A stretch of 64,000 nucleotides of DNA from Thioflexithrix psekupsensis. GTDB taxonomy: Bacteria; Pseudomonadota; Gammaproteobacteria; Beggiatoales; Beggiatoaceae. Position 1 is the first letter of the stretch. Every line of letters starts with the position of its first letter. This document shows positions 27,501 to 37,600 of this stretch, one piece after another. Under the pieces are notes generated by a model. It was given only the letters and a program-made list of their open reading frames with translations. It did not search any database and had not been told where the DNA came from. Where the stretch lies: NCBI RefSeq assembly GCF_002149925.1, contig NZ_MSLT01000024.1, positions 85,492 through 149,491 on the forward strand, read 5' to 3'. A program made the translations under genes and the position numbers.

Positions 27501-27984
27501 GGTTTATTTAAGCATTGGCAGCAATATTGATCCTGCGGCAAATATTCGCGCTGCCATTACCGCTTTAAAACAGCATTATCATCACGTGATTCTGTCACCC
27601 ATTTATGAAACAGAAGCAGTGGGTTTTGTGGGCGATAATTTTTATAATTTAGTGGTGCAATTAAACACGGACAATCCTCCCGATTTAATCGCCAAAACGC
27701 TACGCGATATTGAACATCAACAAGGGCGAAAACGCACCAGCGAGCGTTTTAATTCTCGCACGTTAGATATTGATTTAATTCTTTATGATGAGATGGTGTT
27801 AAAAACCGATTTATTGGAACTGCCACGCGGCGAAATTTTAAAATATGCTTTTGTGTTAAAACCCTTAGCGGATTTAAGTCCCGATAAACTCCACCCCACC
27901 ACGCAACAAACTTATCGCCAATTATGGGCAGCTTTTGATCACGCCAGTCAACCGCTTTGGCCTGTTTTATTAACGGTAGAATAA
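27493..27984 (+). CDS. folK: 6-hydroxymethyl-7,8-dihydropterin pyrophosphokinase
   Basis: 163 aa, the usual size. It transfers pyrophosphate from ATP to the pterin made by FolB. Diagnostic sequence: the N-terminal YLSIGSNI, YETEAVGF, the loop HQQGRKRTSERF and the signature RTLDIDLILYD with the Mg-binding Asp pair. It overlaps folB. The conserved end (LPLxxLxPxxxHP) is present as LKPLADLSPDKLHP. Confidence 0.95.
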   Translation: MAEVYLSIGSNIDPAANIRAAITALKQHYHHVILSPIYETEAVGFVGDNFYNLVVQLNTDNPPDLIAKTLRDIEHQQGRKRTSERFNSRTLDIDLILYDEMVLKTDLLELPRGEILKYAFVLKPLADLSPDKLHPTTQQTYRQLWAAFDHASQPLWPVLLTVE

Positions 27985-27992
27985 AGCGCGTT

Positions 27993-28203
27993 ATTAAGTC
28001 GTTAAAAAAATATTCAGCCATTAAAACCATTCAGAATGTTCACTCCTCTACCGCCCCTGCCCTCTTGCTGGGAGGGGGAATAACAGATTGTTTTTATTGT
28101 TAAAATCTAACAAAATAACCCGATCTCTTTTTCCTCCTAGCAGGAGTGGTTAGGGTGGTAGAGGTGCTGATAGTCCAGATTATTCCTGTTTGGGTGCTTA
28201 TAT
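27993..28203 (+). repeat. R2 MITE-like element, copy A
   Basis: About 211 bp. The core (28046-28163) is a long inverted repeat that opens CTCTACCGCCCCTGCCCTC and closes AGGGTGGTAGAG. Each arm is itself a hairpin (CTTGCTGGGAG and CCTCCTAGCAGGAG). Flanking sequence also matches copies B and C: TTAAGTCGTTAAAAA before the core, and CCAGATTATTCCTGTT and GGTGCTTAT after it. The outer ends are imperfect inverted repeats (TAAGTxxTTAA). No coding frame is present. It separates folK from purM. Confidence 0.75.
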
Positions 28204-28478
28204 GAAATTCATGAGAATGAACTTTAAGTAAAGTGCTTTCGTCAATTACAATAATGTTTGTTGAGTGGGCGAAAAACTCTTAGTTTACAAATGACGTTTT
28301 CAATTGTACTTTTTGGGTGTGACGCTTCCTTTTACCACTGTGGTAGCGTTTTTGTTTTTTGACGCTCAAGACGGTGCGTTTTTTTAAAATTCTCCCTAAA
28401 CGATTTTTGATAGAATATCTCTCCAACAAAATTATTCTTAAAATTAACCCCATCACTCAGCATCACCGAGAATACCAA
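28204..28478. other. Non-coding stretch between R2 copy A and purM
   Basis: No gene is seen here, although an in-frame but poorly supported extension of purM would start at 28359. The stretch ends with two T-run hairpins (see the terminator entry), so it may be the transcribed leader of purM. Confidence 0.4.
28322..28360 (+). terminator. Hairpin with T-run upstream of purM (possible attenuator)
   Basis: ACGCT (28322-28326) pairs with AGCGT (28345-28349), with ACCA-CTG-TGGT as an inner hairpin (28334-28344), followed by TTTTTGTTTTTT. A second, weaker ACGC...GCGT pair with seven T follows at 28362-28385. Tandem T-run hairpins about 95-155 bases ahead of purM suggest a leader attenuator or simply the end of an unseen transcript. 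Confidence 0.5.
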
Positions 28479-29537
28479 ATGACAACGACGGATACGCGAT
28501 CACCGCTTAATTATCAAACCGCAGGTGTGAATATCGATCACGGCAATTTGTTGGTGGAACGCATTAAACCCATCGCCCAACGTACCCACCGCCCAGAACA
28601 ATTGGGTGGTTTGGGGGGATTTGGAGCTTTGTTTGCGTTGCCGCTGGAGCGTTATCAACATCCTGTATTGGTTTCTGGCACCGACGGCGTGGGAACAAAA
28701 TTAAAATTAGCCATGCAACTGGGAAAACATGACACCATTGGCATTGATTTGGTCGCCATGTGCGTCAACGATATTGTGGTATCGGGCGCGGAGCCTTTGT
28801 TTTTTCTCGATTATTACGCCACAGGTCATCTTAATGTCGAAACGGCAACCGCAGTGATTGCGGGCATCGGGCGCGGCTGTGAATTGGCAGGCGCGGCATT
28901 GGTCGGCGGTGAAACGGCAGAAATGCCCGGTATGTATGAAGGCGAAGATTATGATTTAGCAGGGTTTTCTGTGGGCATTGTGGAACGGGATCGCATTATT
29001 GATGGGCGACGTTTGGCACAAGATGGCGATGTGTTAATTGGATTGGCTTCTAGCGGAGCGCATTCTAATGGTTACTCTTTGATTCGTAAGGTCATTGAGC
29101 GTACGGGTGTGGCGTTGGATGCGGATTTTTACGGTCATTCTTTGGGTGAAGTATTGCTTGAGCCGACGCGGATTTATGTTAAACCTGTTTTACAAACCTT
29201 AGCCATTGCGCCCGTTCATGCCATTGCACATATTACAGGTGGCGGCTTGTTGGAAAACCTTCCTAGAGTATTACCTGACAATGTCACCGCGTATATCGAC
29301 ACAGCCAGTTGGACGTGGCCGCCCTTGTTTAAATGGTTACAAAGCGAAGCCCATATTGACGACACGGAAATGTATCGTACTTTTAATTGTGGTGTGGGCA
29401 TGGTGTTGTGTGTGCCTGCGGCTGTCGTAGATACAGTTATACAAAGTATGCAGCATGCAGGGGAACAAGCGTGGGTGTTAGGGCGTTTAGTTCCGCGGGT
29501 GGATCAGGCGATCATTTTTGGAAATAGCGTATGTTAA
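28479..29537 (+). CDS. purM: Phosphoribosylformylglycinamidine cyclo-ligase
   Basis: 352 aa from ATG 28479; the longer frame from 28359 has no family similarity. AIR synthase, fifth step of purine synthesis, closes the imidazole ring using ATP. Typical motifs are [61 protein letters not shown] and [14 protein letters not shown]. coli PurM has 345 residues. The stop overlaps purN by 7 bases, as in the classic purMN operon. Confidence 0.96.
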   Translation: MTTTDTRSPLNYQTAGVNIDHGNLLVERIKPIAQRTHRPEQLGGLGGFGALFALPLERYQHPVLVSGTDGVGTKLKLAMQLGKHDTIGIDLVAMCVNDIVVSGAEPLFFLDYYATGHLNVETATAVIAGIGRGCELAGAALVGGETAEMPGMYEGEDYDLAGFSVGIVERDRIIDGRRLAQDGDVLIGLASSGAHSNGYSLIRKVIERTGVALDADFYGHSLGEVLLEPTRIYVKPVLQTLAIAPVHAIAHITGGGLLENLPRVLPDNVTAYIDTASWTWPPLFKWLQSEAHIDDTEMYRTFNCGVGMVLCVPAAVVDTVIQSMQHAGEQAWVLGRLVPRVDQAIIFGNSVC

Positions 29538-30130
29538 ACGTGGTTATTTTGATTTCTGGACGCGGCAGCAATATGCAAGCCATTGTAGAGACAGAAGATT
29601 CTTTGTTAGCGGTGCGGGCAATTGTCAGTAATCGAGCGGATGCGGCTGGATTGCGTTATGCTCAGGCTAAAAATATTACAACTCATGTGCTTTCTCATCA
29701 TGATTATGCGGATAGAACGGCTTTTGATCGGGCTTTGCAAGCCTGTATTGATCAATATGCCCCGGATGCGGTGGTGTTAGCGGGGTTTATGCGTATTTTG
29801 GGACGGGAATTTGTGCAGCATTATGCGGGGCGTTTGTTTAATATTCATCCTTCGTTATTGCCTGATTTTAAAGGATTAGATACGCATCGTCGTGTGTTGG
29901 AGGCAGGTTGTCGGGAACACGGGGCGAGTGTGCATTTTGTCACTGAGGATTTGGACGGTGGTCCCGTGATCGCGCAAGTGAAAGTTCCCATATTACCCAA
30001 CGATACGGAAGACACATTGGCGACTCGTGTATTAGCCAAAGAACATTATTTGTATCCAAAAGTGTTACAACAATTTGCTGCGGGCGAATTTTATTTACAC
30101 AACGGGCAAGTGGTGTGGACTCAGAAATAA
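29531..30130 (+). CDS. purN: Phosphoribosylglycinamide formyltransferase
   Basis: 199 aa. It is a folate-dependent GAR transformylase, third step of purine synthesis. Seen: the N-terminal [25 protein letters not shown], the catalytic [16 protein letters not shown] with Asn and His, and [11 protein letters not shown] with the catalytic Asp. It overlaps purM by 7 bases. Its formyl donor comes from the folate pathway, for which folB and folK lie just upstream. Confidence 0.96.
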   Translation: MLNVVILISGRGSNMQAIVETEDSLLAVRAIVSNRADAAGLRYAQAKNITTHVLSHHDYADRTAFDRALQACIDQYAPDAVVLAGFMRILGREFVQHYAGRLFNIHPSLLPDFKGLDTHRRVLEAGCREHGASVHFVTEDLDGGPVIAQVKVPILPNDTEDTLATRVLAKEHYLYPKVLQQFAAGEFYLHNGQVVWTQK

Positions 30131-30149
30131 TGGATTGAGGATAGAGAAA

Positions 30150-30494
30150 ATGAGTGATTCTGGTTATCAAGAATTAGTAGATAATACTCTAATGGCGATT
30201 GAAGAAGCATTAGAACAACAAGAAATAGAGATTGATTATGAAACCGTTTCAGGTATTTTAACGCTGGAATTTGCGGATCATTCAAAAATTGTGATTAATC
30301 GCCAACCCGCGGTTAAGCAATTGTGGATTGCGGCCAAATCGGGTGGTTTTCATTTAAATTATGATCCAGCACAAATGACTTGGGTTTTAGAGACGGATTC
30401 ATCATTGGACGTGGCGCAATTATTATCGCGGTTATGTTCTGAGCAATCCGGGGAGAATGTACGGTTGTTGTTGGGGAAATTATCAGGGCATTGA
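30150..30494 (+). CDS. cyaY: Frataxin-like iron donor CyaY
   Basis: 114 aa from ATG 30150; a longer frame from 30075 would run inside purN. The acidic N-terminal helix (VDNTLMAIEEALEQQ), GILTLEFADHSKIVINRQPAVKQLW and AAKSGGFHL are diagnostic for bacterial frataxin, which binds iron and regulates IscS in Fe-S cluster assembly. E. coli CyaY has 106 residues. AGAGA lies 5-9 bases upstream. No isc genes are nearby. Confidence 0.94.
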   Translation: MSDSGYQELVDNTLMAIEEALEQQEIEIDYETVSGILTLEFADHSKIVINRQPAVKQLWIAAKSGGFHLNYDPAQMTWVLETDSSLDVAQLLSRLCSEQSGENVRLLLGKLSGH

Positions 30495-30517
30495 GTTGTT
30501 GATAAAAATATTTTTTG

Positions 30518-30640
30518 TCTGAATCAGAATTTACAGACACAAGAATTTTCAAAATTTATTCTTGCCAGTGGTTTATTTTCAGCAGATTTTTTATTCTTTA
30601 ATTCTGAAAATCCTGAAATTCTGTAAATTCTGATTCTGAC
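30518..30640. repeat. R1 element, complete copy (123 bp with terminal inverted repeats)
   Basis: The left end GTCTGAATCAGAATTTACAG (30518-30537) is matched in inverted form by CTGTAAATTCTGATTCTGAC (30621-30640), 19 of 20 bases. Inside, AAGAATTTTCAAAATT and AATTCTGAAAATCCTGAAATT form a second level of inverted pairing. The element is non-coding. It lies between the converging cyaY and acyltransferase genes. Confidence 0.8.
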
Positions 30641-30687
30641 AAAATAAGAATTTTGTGGGCTATATCTTTTTTGTATTACGCTATTTA

Positions 30688-31692
30688 TCACACATTTTTC
30701 TTCACTCCCCAATGCCGAATCATTCGCCGCGCAGGATTTTCAAATAAGAAATAAGATAAGGCAGCCACTAATACCGATAAACTTAAAAAAATCACTAATA
30801 ATAACCAAGTATTTTCAATCGGTAATTGTTTCACTCCGCGCAAAACAGGTTCATGCAGCAAATATAAAGAATAAGAAATTTTTCCCAGAAAATCGCCAAT
30901 GGAATTAGTTAAAAAAGAGTGATCGTCAGGCACAAGAAAAACCAGTGAGAAAAACACCGATCCCACCACTAATAATACCCCAACATCTTTCCATAAACCA
31001 TGCTTTACTCCAGTGATTGCTTGAAATATCTGGGGAAATAACAGCACAATGAATAACAAAGAAAATAAATACGCGCCACTTTGCCACTGTTTCGGTGCTG
31101 ACCAGTGACGATAAACTTGTCCCAATACTAAACCGGTTAAAAAATAAGGCAATGCTTCAAATATTCTAAATTGAATCGGCATCCCTAGCCATTCTGTGTT
31201 TATTCTCGGCAATCCCAGAAAAATTAATAATGCCACAATCGCCACTAACAAAAGATACAAGCGGCCTTCCCATTTTTGATAAAACCACCACAGTAAAATA
31301 AACAGTAGATAAAAATGAATCTCAACAGGAATTGTCCACAATACTGATGTGCCAAATAAAAATAATAAATGCGCCATTAAATGCTGAATATTCGGAATAT
31401 TGTAGAGAAGATTAGCACTGCTATAAGATAAAAAAACCACCAATAAAAATAACGGAATGACCCGTGCGATACGTGCCACTCCGTATTGATATACCATCGC
31501 TTTATTAAACGGTTGATTCATGTACAAATACGACATCAAAAAACCGCTTAATATAAAAAATAACATCACCCCAAATTGACCCGCGCCAGTACCAAAAAAA
31601 CCGCTTAAAAATTGAGTATTGTTGCTGTAATGACTGACGGCCACAATTAAAGCAGCAAGACCGCGCAGGCTGTTTAATTTTCTAATTTCCAT
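30688..31692 (-). CDS. Acyltransferase 3 family membrane protein
   Basis: 334 aa with about ten hydrophobic segments. The start LNSLRGLAALIVAVSHY with His21 is the hallmark of acyltransferase-3 (OafA/YrhL/NodX) proteins, which O-acetylate sugars of lipopolysaccharide, exopolysaccharide or peptidoglycan at the inner membrane. FFILSGFLMSYLY and SYSLYLLHEPVLR are further family motifs. It is the last gene of a minus-strand set after yebC (32 bp gap). The substrate cannot be inferred, because no glycan genes adjoin. Confidence 0.9.
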   Translation of the reverse strand: MEIRKLNSLRGLAALIVAVSHYSNNTQFLSGFFGTGAGQFGVMLFFILSGFLMSYLYMNQPFNKAMVYQYGVARIARVIPLFLLVVFLSYSSANLLYNIPNIQHLMAHLLFLFGTSVLWTIPVEIHFYLLFILLWWFYQKWEGRLYLLLVAIVALLIFLGLPRINTEWLGMPIQFRIFEALPYFLTGLVLGQVYRHWSAPKQWQSGAYLFSLLFIVLLFPQIFQAITGVKHGLWKDVGVLLVVGSVFFSLVFLVPDDHSFLTNSIGDFLGKISYSLYLLHEPVLRGVKQLPIENTWLLLVIFLSLSVLVAALSYFLFENPARRMIRHWGVKKNV

Positions 31693-31724
31693 TATAATTT
31701 GGGGTGCTTATCAAAACCAATCCA

Positions 31725-32471
31725 CTAACCCAATTGCGACATGATTTCGTCGCTAATATCCGCATTAGAATAAACCTCTTGTACATCATCAAGGTTTTCT
31801 AACATGTCTAATAATTTCAACATCTTTTGTGCGGTGTCTAAATCCAATTCGCTGCTCGTGCTGGCGCGCATGGTTACTTCGGCTGTTTCTGCTTTAATAC
31901 CTGCTTTTTCTAAAGCTTCTTTGACCGTGTGAAAATCATCAGGCGCAGTCAACACTTCAATCCCACTGTCATCATCAGTGACAATATCGCTTGCACCTGC
32001 TTCTAAGGCGATTTCCATCACCCGATCTTCGTCCGTACCGGGGGGATAATAGAGTTGTCCCACTTTGGTAAATAAATAGGAAACAGAACCATCTGTGCCT
32101 AAATTACCACCTGTTTTACTGAAGGCATGGCGTACTTCGGAAACAGTGCGATTACGATTATCCGTTAAACAATCCACCATCACCGCCACGCCGCCGGGGC
32201 CGTAACCCTCATAACGCACTTCTTCATAATTATCACCGTCCATATCGCCTGAACCGCGTTTAATCGCACGCTCAATGGTGTCTTTACCCATATTCGCGGT
32301 TAAAGCCTTATCCACCGCTAAACGCAAACGCGGATTAGACGCGGGATCACCGCCGCCCATACGCGATGCCACGGTGATTTCTCGAATTAAACGGGTAAAT
32401 AATTTACCGCGTTTTGCATCCTGCGCACCTTTACGGTGTTGGATGTTTGCCCATTTACTGTGTCCTGCCAT
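31725..32471 (-). CDS. yebC: YebC/PmpR (TACO1) family protein
   Basis: 248 aa, the usual length. It begins [20 protein letters not shown], the family signature, and continues with [43 protein letters not shown] and GSVSYLF. Long treated as a DNA-binding regulator, the family is now also linked to translation of proline-rich stretches. Usually next to ruvC; here it stands between a lipoprotein gene and an acyltransferase gene instead. Confidence 0.96.
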   Translation of the reverse strand: MAGHSKWANIQHRKGAQDAKRGKLFTRLIREITVASRMGGGDPASNPRLRLAVDKALTANMGKDTIERAIKRGSGDMDGDNYEEVRYEGYGPGGVAVMVDCLTDNRNRTVSEVRHAFSKTGGNLGTDGSVSYLFTKVGQLYYPPGTDEDRVMEIALEAGASDIVTDDDSGIEVLTAPDDFHTVKEALEKAGIKAETAEVTMRASTSSELDLDTAQKMLKLLDMLENLDDVQEVYSNADISDEIMSQLG

Positions 32472-32513
32472 AGCGATTTCTATTCTGTGTGTCGGTCAAT
32501 TACAATTAAAAAT

Positions 32514-33359
32514 TTATTCTTTCTCGCTCTGCATTAATGCAGGCAAATGCGATTGGCAACCAAATGCCCGATCCATCGGCAATTGTTGCGTTACCAGTTT
32601 ATCCTTGACAATGCGCACCTGCAAACCGGTACTGGAAATATCACTACTGGATGTGCTGGGAGTCAGACAATCTGGCGGGGAAATCGGCGTAAAATCTTCG
32701 CCCGGTGCAATTTTCCAAGCCTGCGTTTTTTTCGCATCGCTCAAAATTAAATAGCCTTGCGGATGCCACGTGGCGATTAACGGCTGTTCAATCGACATAA
32801 ATCGCCCGTCAATAAAATTAAGCGTACTGGCGTGCATAAATTCAACCCCTAATTCTCCACATTGGGGCGTATAAATATGCGCCAATTGACGGCCATTAGG
32901 CGAGGGAATAATGCTGTGTGGCATTTTAACATTGGGCTGCTCTGCCGTACACTGGGTTGGCCGCCCTTCTAACACCAAAATTTCATTGCCATTGGGTAAA
33001 ATACGACTAAATTGCTGACTGCCATCGCTCAACACCGCTTCTAACAGAAAATAGCCCGCACTTTTCATATAAAAAATCTGTCCCGGACGATCATCTCTGG
33101 GAGAAGTCACTGCGATTCGTTCTCCCTCTGCGCCATTTTGAGTGACCAATTGATGGTTAAAATTACGTCGTTCAGGTTCACTAAATACGCCGCCACCGCG
33201 TTGTTCGTAACTGGAAACAAGAATCGCCCATTCCGAATCATCATCCGCCCAAACTACCGTTTCATCATGACGGCTGGCCGTCCAGTCTTGGGTTGGAGTT
33301 GTACTGCATCCGCCCAATCCTGCCATCAGCAATAAAATCGCTATAGAATATTTATTCAC
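32514..33359 (-). CDS. Putative lipoprotein, unknown function
   Basis: 281 aa. The signal peptide ends in lipobox LGGC (Cys18), so it is an envelope lipoprotein. The mature part is beta-rich and has features of a Tol/WD-like propeller (repeated W or Y-x-x-x-D-G/S turns, such as DDDSEWAIL, SPNGRQLAHIY and WHPQGYLILSDAKK). Three or four Cys residues may form disulfides. I do not recognise a named family. It is the first gene of the yebC set and faces the adaptor gene at 33511 across a 151-bp divergent gap. Confidence 0.75.
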   Translation of the reverse strand: MNKYSIAILLLMAGLGGCSTTPTQDWTASRHDETVVWADDDSEWAILVSSYEQRGGGVFSEPERRNFNHQLVTQNGAEGERIAVTSPRDDRPGQIFYMKSAGYFLLEAVLSDGSQQFSRILPNGNEILVLEGRPTQCTAEQPNVKMPHSIIPSPNGRQLAHIYTPQCGELGVEFMHASTLNFIDGRFMSIEQPLIATWHPQGYLILSDAKKTQAWKIAPGEDFTPISPPDCLTPSTSSSDISSTGLQVRIVKDKLVTQQLPMDRAFGCQSHLPALMQSEKE

Positions 33360-33510
33360 GTTGCCTCAACTCCTTTTTGCGTAGGATAATGCGCAAAAAA
33401 AAAACGGTTCTTTGATTTTTCGCGCTTAATTCTGGCCATTTTACGGGATTCAAGCGACAGAAAAAACCACTGATTTTGTCACGTCGCTTTTATGATAGAG
33501 ATTGGATGTT

Positions 33511-34512
33511 ATGAAAAAATTAATTTATTGGTGGATAGGGTGTAGTTTATCCCTGGTCAGTTCCCTGAGTGGCGCGGATGATGCTGTCGCGCTGTTTACC
33601 GCGCAACCGGCGTTGCACCAAAGTCAATTGACGGGATTTACTCGCGCCCGTGCGCAATTGGATGTGGTGAGCGAGTTATCTGCGCGCTGTCTTACTGTCA
33701 ACAGCGATGTGGGCGATATGATTCCTGCTTCTGGGCTTTTCGCCTGTTTGGATGATACTTTTATTCGTTTGGAAATAGAAGCCAATCAAGTGGAACAGCA
33801 GCGATTAAAAAGCGATTTACAATTTTTAGAAAAAGAAGTGTCCCGTTTGCAACAATTAAGTCGTAACAAAGCGGTGTCAGAAGCCGAATTGGATCGCATG
33901 AAAAATCAATTATCTTCGACAGAATTTCAACTCAAAGCCCGCGGCATTGAAGCCCGTCGCTTACAAGAACAATTGTCACGGGTGTGTTTAAAAGCTCCCG
34001 CGGGCTGGAAAGTGATACGGCGCAATCTTGAGCCAAAACAATGGGTGAATCAAGGCCAAACAGTGGCACAAGTGGGTGATTTTTCTCAATTACACGTTCC
34101 CTTCGCGCTGACTGTAGAAGAATACGCTGCATTGCAACATACCCAACCTTTACAGGTTTATTTACCCGATTTGCGCCAAACGGTGAAGGCCGATATGGCA
34201 CGGATTTCTCCAGAATTTGATCCGCAAACGCGAAAAATAAATGTTGAATTGCTTTTAGATCAAGGTATTGAAGAGAAACGAGGCGGATGGCGAGTGGAGT
34301 TGGCCTTATCGATCCCCGATCCAAGTGATACAGTAATTGTGCCATTGACGGCGATTCAAACGCGCTACGAAGAGTTTTTTCTCCTCACCCCCGAAGGCGA
34401 ACGTAAAACCATTGTCAAACTCGGCCAAGGTCATGAATTGAATACCATGCGTGTACAAGGACGCGGCATCAAAGCAGGTGATACATTCCGTCTACACACA
34501 GTGGCACAATGA
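33511..34512 (+). CDS. Periplasmic adaptor (HlyD/RND membrane-fusion protein type)
   Basis: 333 aa from ATG 33511 with GAG at 33498-33500; an in-frame TTG at 33502 is less likely. A signal peptide (WWIGCSLSLVSSLSGA) precedes a lipoyl/barrel-sandwich half, an alpha-helical hairpin (about residues 85-160, with LKSDLQFLEKEVSRLQQLSR), the second lipoyl half (LKAPAGWKVIRRNLEPKQWV) and a beta-barrel. This is the plan of RND adaptor subunits. No pump or outer-membrane channel is encoded beside it, so it may serve a distant pump or have another envelope role. Confidence 0.82.
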   Translation: MKKLIYWWIGCSLSLVSSLSGADDAVALFTAQPALHQSQLTGFTRARAQLDVVSELSARCLTVNSDVGDMIPASGLFACLDDTFIRLEIEANQVEQQRLKSDLQFLEKEVSRLQQLSRNKAVSEAELDRMKNQLSSTEFQLKARGIEARRLQEQLSRVCLKAPAGWKVIRRNLEPKQWVNQGQTVAQVGDFSQLHVPFALTVEEYAALQHTQPLQVYLPDLRQTVKADMARISPEFDPQTRKINVELLLDQGIEEKRGGWRVELALSIPDPSDTVIVPLTAIQTRYEEFFLLTPEGERKTIVKLGQGHELNTMRVQGRGIKAGDTFRLHTVAQ

Positions 34513-34640
34513 ATCTAAGCGGTTCACTCTCTTTTATCCCAAGACCTTAGCTATAATCATCACATTGTCTCGTCCATTTTTGGGTCGAGTTCCCTTGTTA
34601 AAATCTTCTCCTGTTTTCATCTAAGAAGAGTGACCGCATC

Positions 34641-37600
34641 ATGTTTGTTTCTATTTTACGCCCATTAGGGCTACTGTTTCTTTTTGCTTGTGTTCATCTG
34701 GCACAAGCCGCCACCCTTACGGTGAACAGCACCAGCAACAGTTCGCCGCCCGGCGACAGCAGTTGTACACTTAATGAAGCCATCAACAGCATTATCCTCT
34801 CAGAAGACCAATCGGGAGGCGATTGCGGATGGGCGATTGATGACACTTATAATGTCTTACTGCCCAGTGGTACTATTTTACTCAATCAAGCCATTTCTTT
34901 TTCGGGAAAAAAGGTGTCTATCGTGGGCGCAGTCGCCACCGATAACACTCCCGCCACCCTATTAGATGCCAGCGCATTAGAATCTCCGCCGTTGACCATC
35001 AGCAGCGGCAGTCAAATGACTTTGCAAAATATCACGCTCAATAACGCCACCTATGGCGCAATTGTCAATAACAGCAGTCAATTGTCTTTGATCCGCGTTC
35101 ATTTAAAAAATAACAGCGCAAGCAGTGGCGCGGCAATTAATAGTATTGGCGGGGTAATAACGATACAAACAGACAGTTTAATTCAAGGCAATACCACAAG
35201 CAACTTTGGCGGCGGCATTACTATTTCGGGAGGCAGCTTAACAATCAGTCAATCCATTCTTCGGAATAATTCTAGCGGTCGTGGCGGTGTTATTTACGCC
35301 AATAAAAACAGCACTGTTTCCATTTCTAATAGCCAAATATTAAGCAATAGCAGCAGCAGTATAGGCGGCGCGTTTTATTTAACCCATTCCAGTTTAACAC
35401 TCGACAATACGCAGGTAGAAAATAACACGGGACAATCGGGTGGTGGTATTTGGTTAGAATCAAGCACATTGCAAATTAATAATTCCCGTTTATTAGGCAA
35501 TCTCGCAAACGATACGGGTGGCGCAATTTATGCCATATCAGGCACGGTTAATGTCACGCAGAGTTGTCTTGTTAATAACAGCGATATTAGCTTTTACAGT
35601 GCCGTTACAGCCACTGCCAGAAGCAATTGGTGGGGTTATGGCACGGGGGCTGGTGGCGCGTTTTCAGGGGACGGTGACAGTGTCAGCAATACTGTAGATG
35701 CCAGTGGTTTCTTAACCAGTGCTTTAGCAGGCTGTCCAACCATTGAATTGCCACCTTTTGATTGTAGCGATGTGTCTGGAATTACGCCAACGCAATGTGG
35801 TTTTTTAAGCGACTTTTATAATCAATTACAAGGCGATAATTGGACAAATAACACAGGATGGCTGGAAGTTGAAAACGGCTGCTCTTGGTATGGTATTAGT
35901 TGTTTAACCATCGCGCCCAATGCCATCTCCATTAATCTTGCTAATAATAATTTAGTGGGACAATTACCTGAATTTTCATTATTAGGAGAAACACTGATTC
36001 ATTTAAACCTTTCTGGAAATCGCATTAACGGCACATTACCCAGTTTTTCAGGTTCAAGCCGTTTAAGCACGTTAAATCTGGCGAATAATGAATTAACAGG
36101 CAATATTCCTACGAGGTTAAATAATTCCACTTTACTGTCCATATTAAATCTCAGTAATAATCGTTTTTCAGGCACATTACCCAATTTAAGTGTACTGAGC
36201 AATTTGACCCAATTGGCCTTACACGGTAATCAATGGCAAGGCGAATTGCCGACGTGGATCATGAATTTGCCGCTCATTACGCAAGGGGGAGTCAGTGTGG
36301 GTTACAATTCGTTTTACATTACTGATACGGATTTACGTAATTTTATCAATCGCGTCAACAGCAATGGATTAATCACCCAAACCATTCCCCCAGATAATCT
36401 CATCGCCAGCGAGGTGAAAAGTACAGAAGTGTTACTGCAATGGAGTCCGATTGTTTATCAAGCGGATGGGGGCTATTACCAAATCGAATACGCTACAGGC
36501 ACAGGCAGTACATTTGTTAATGTAGGTCAAACCAGCAGTAAAAGTATTTCTGAATGGCGCGTCATAGGATTACAACCTAATACCCATTATCGTTTTCGCG
36601 TACGCACTTACACCCCGCCGCACAATGAGCAAAAAAGCGGTTTACTGAGTGTACCCAGTGCAGAAATTGCGGTAACGACACCCAGTAGCATCGCCGCCCG
36701 ATGGCAGCCGAGCAATGGGACTTTGATCGATTTTGGTAGTGCAGTTTTGGGAATGCCCACTTCAACACGCATTGTGACGTTACTCGATGTGGGCAGCCAA
36801 TCGTTTACCGCACAACCTGAAATCGCAAGCGAACGCAGTGGCGATTTTAGTCTAACAACGACACTTGACCCAACCAATGATAAACAACGTATTTTTACAT
36901 TGGTCTGTCGTCCGTCGGTATTGGGTACGTTTGACGGCCGCTTATCAATTCGTACTGAGCCGTCGATTGGTGAATTACTTAACTATTCTCTCCGTTGTAC
37001 AGGATTAGCGGACAACCACGCGCCCGAAGCGGTGATATTGAGCAATGCCCGCGTGAATTTGGAAACAGACAGTAATCCTGTGGGCATACTGACCACCCGC
37101 GATCCCGATGTGGGCGAGAGTCATACTTATCAATTAGTTTCTGCGCCACAGGGAATATTTGAAATTGTGGGCAATCAACTGCACATTCCTAACCGAGCAA
37201 CGATTGCCGCTTTAATTGCAGGACAATCATTTTTAATTCGGATTCGCAGCACGGATCAAGCGGGTTTATTTGTGGAAACGGAGCTTATGGTGATCATCGA
37301 CCCATTAACTAAACCTGAACCCGAACCCGAACCCGAACCCGAACCCGAAAATAAAGCTCCACAAGCCATTTCATTAAATGGCAATTCGGTGGTTATTCGA
37401 GAAGAGATTAATACGGGAGATTTTATTGGAGAATTTTCCACTTTAGACCCCGATAATGGAGATGTTCACCGTTACACATTAATAAATCATACGGAAGGAT
37501 TATTTGAAATTCGTGGAGCGCGTTTATGGGTCAGAGCGGGTGTATTGTTTCGTAACGTGGGAACGCGCCAAATCACGGTACGCAGCACGGATTCGAGTGG

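Noticed and set aside
27993..28203. R2 hairpins as simple terminators
   Set aside because: Similarity extends well beyond the hairpin into unique flanks in all copies, so they are repeat elements; terminator activity may be secondary.
33511..34512. Start at TTG 33502 for the adaptor protein
   Set aside because: ATG 33511 has a suitable upstream site and begins MKKL, typical for a signal peptide.
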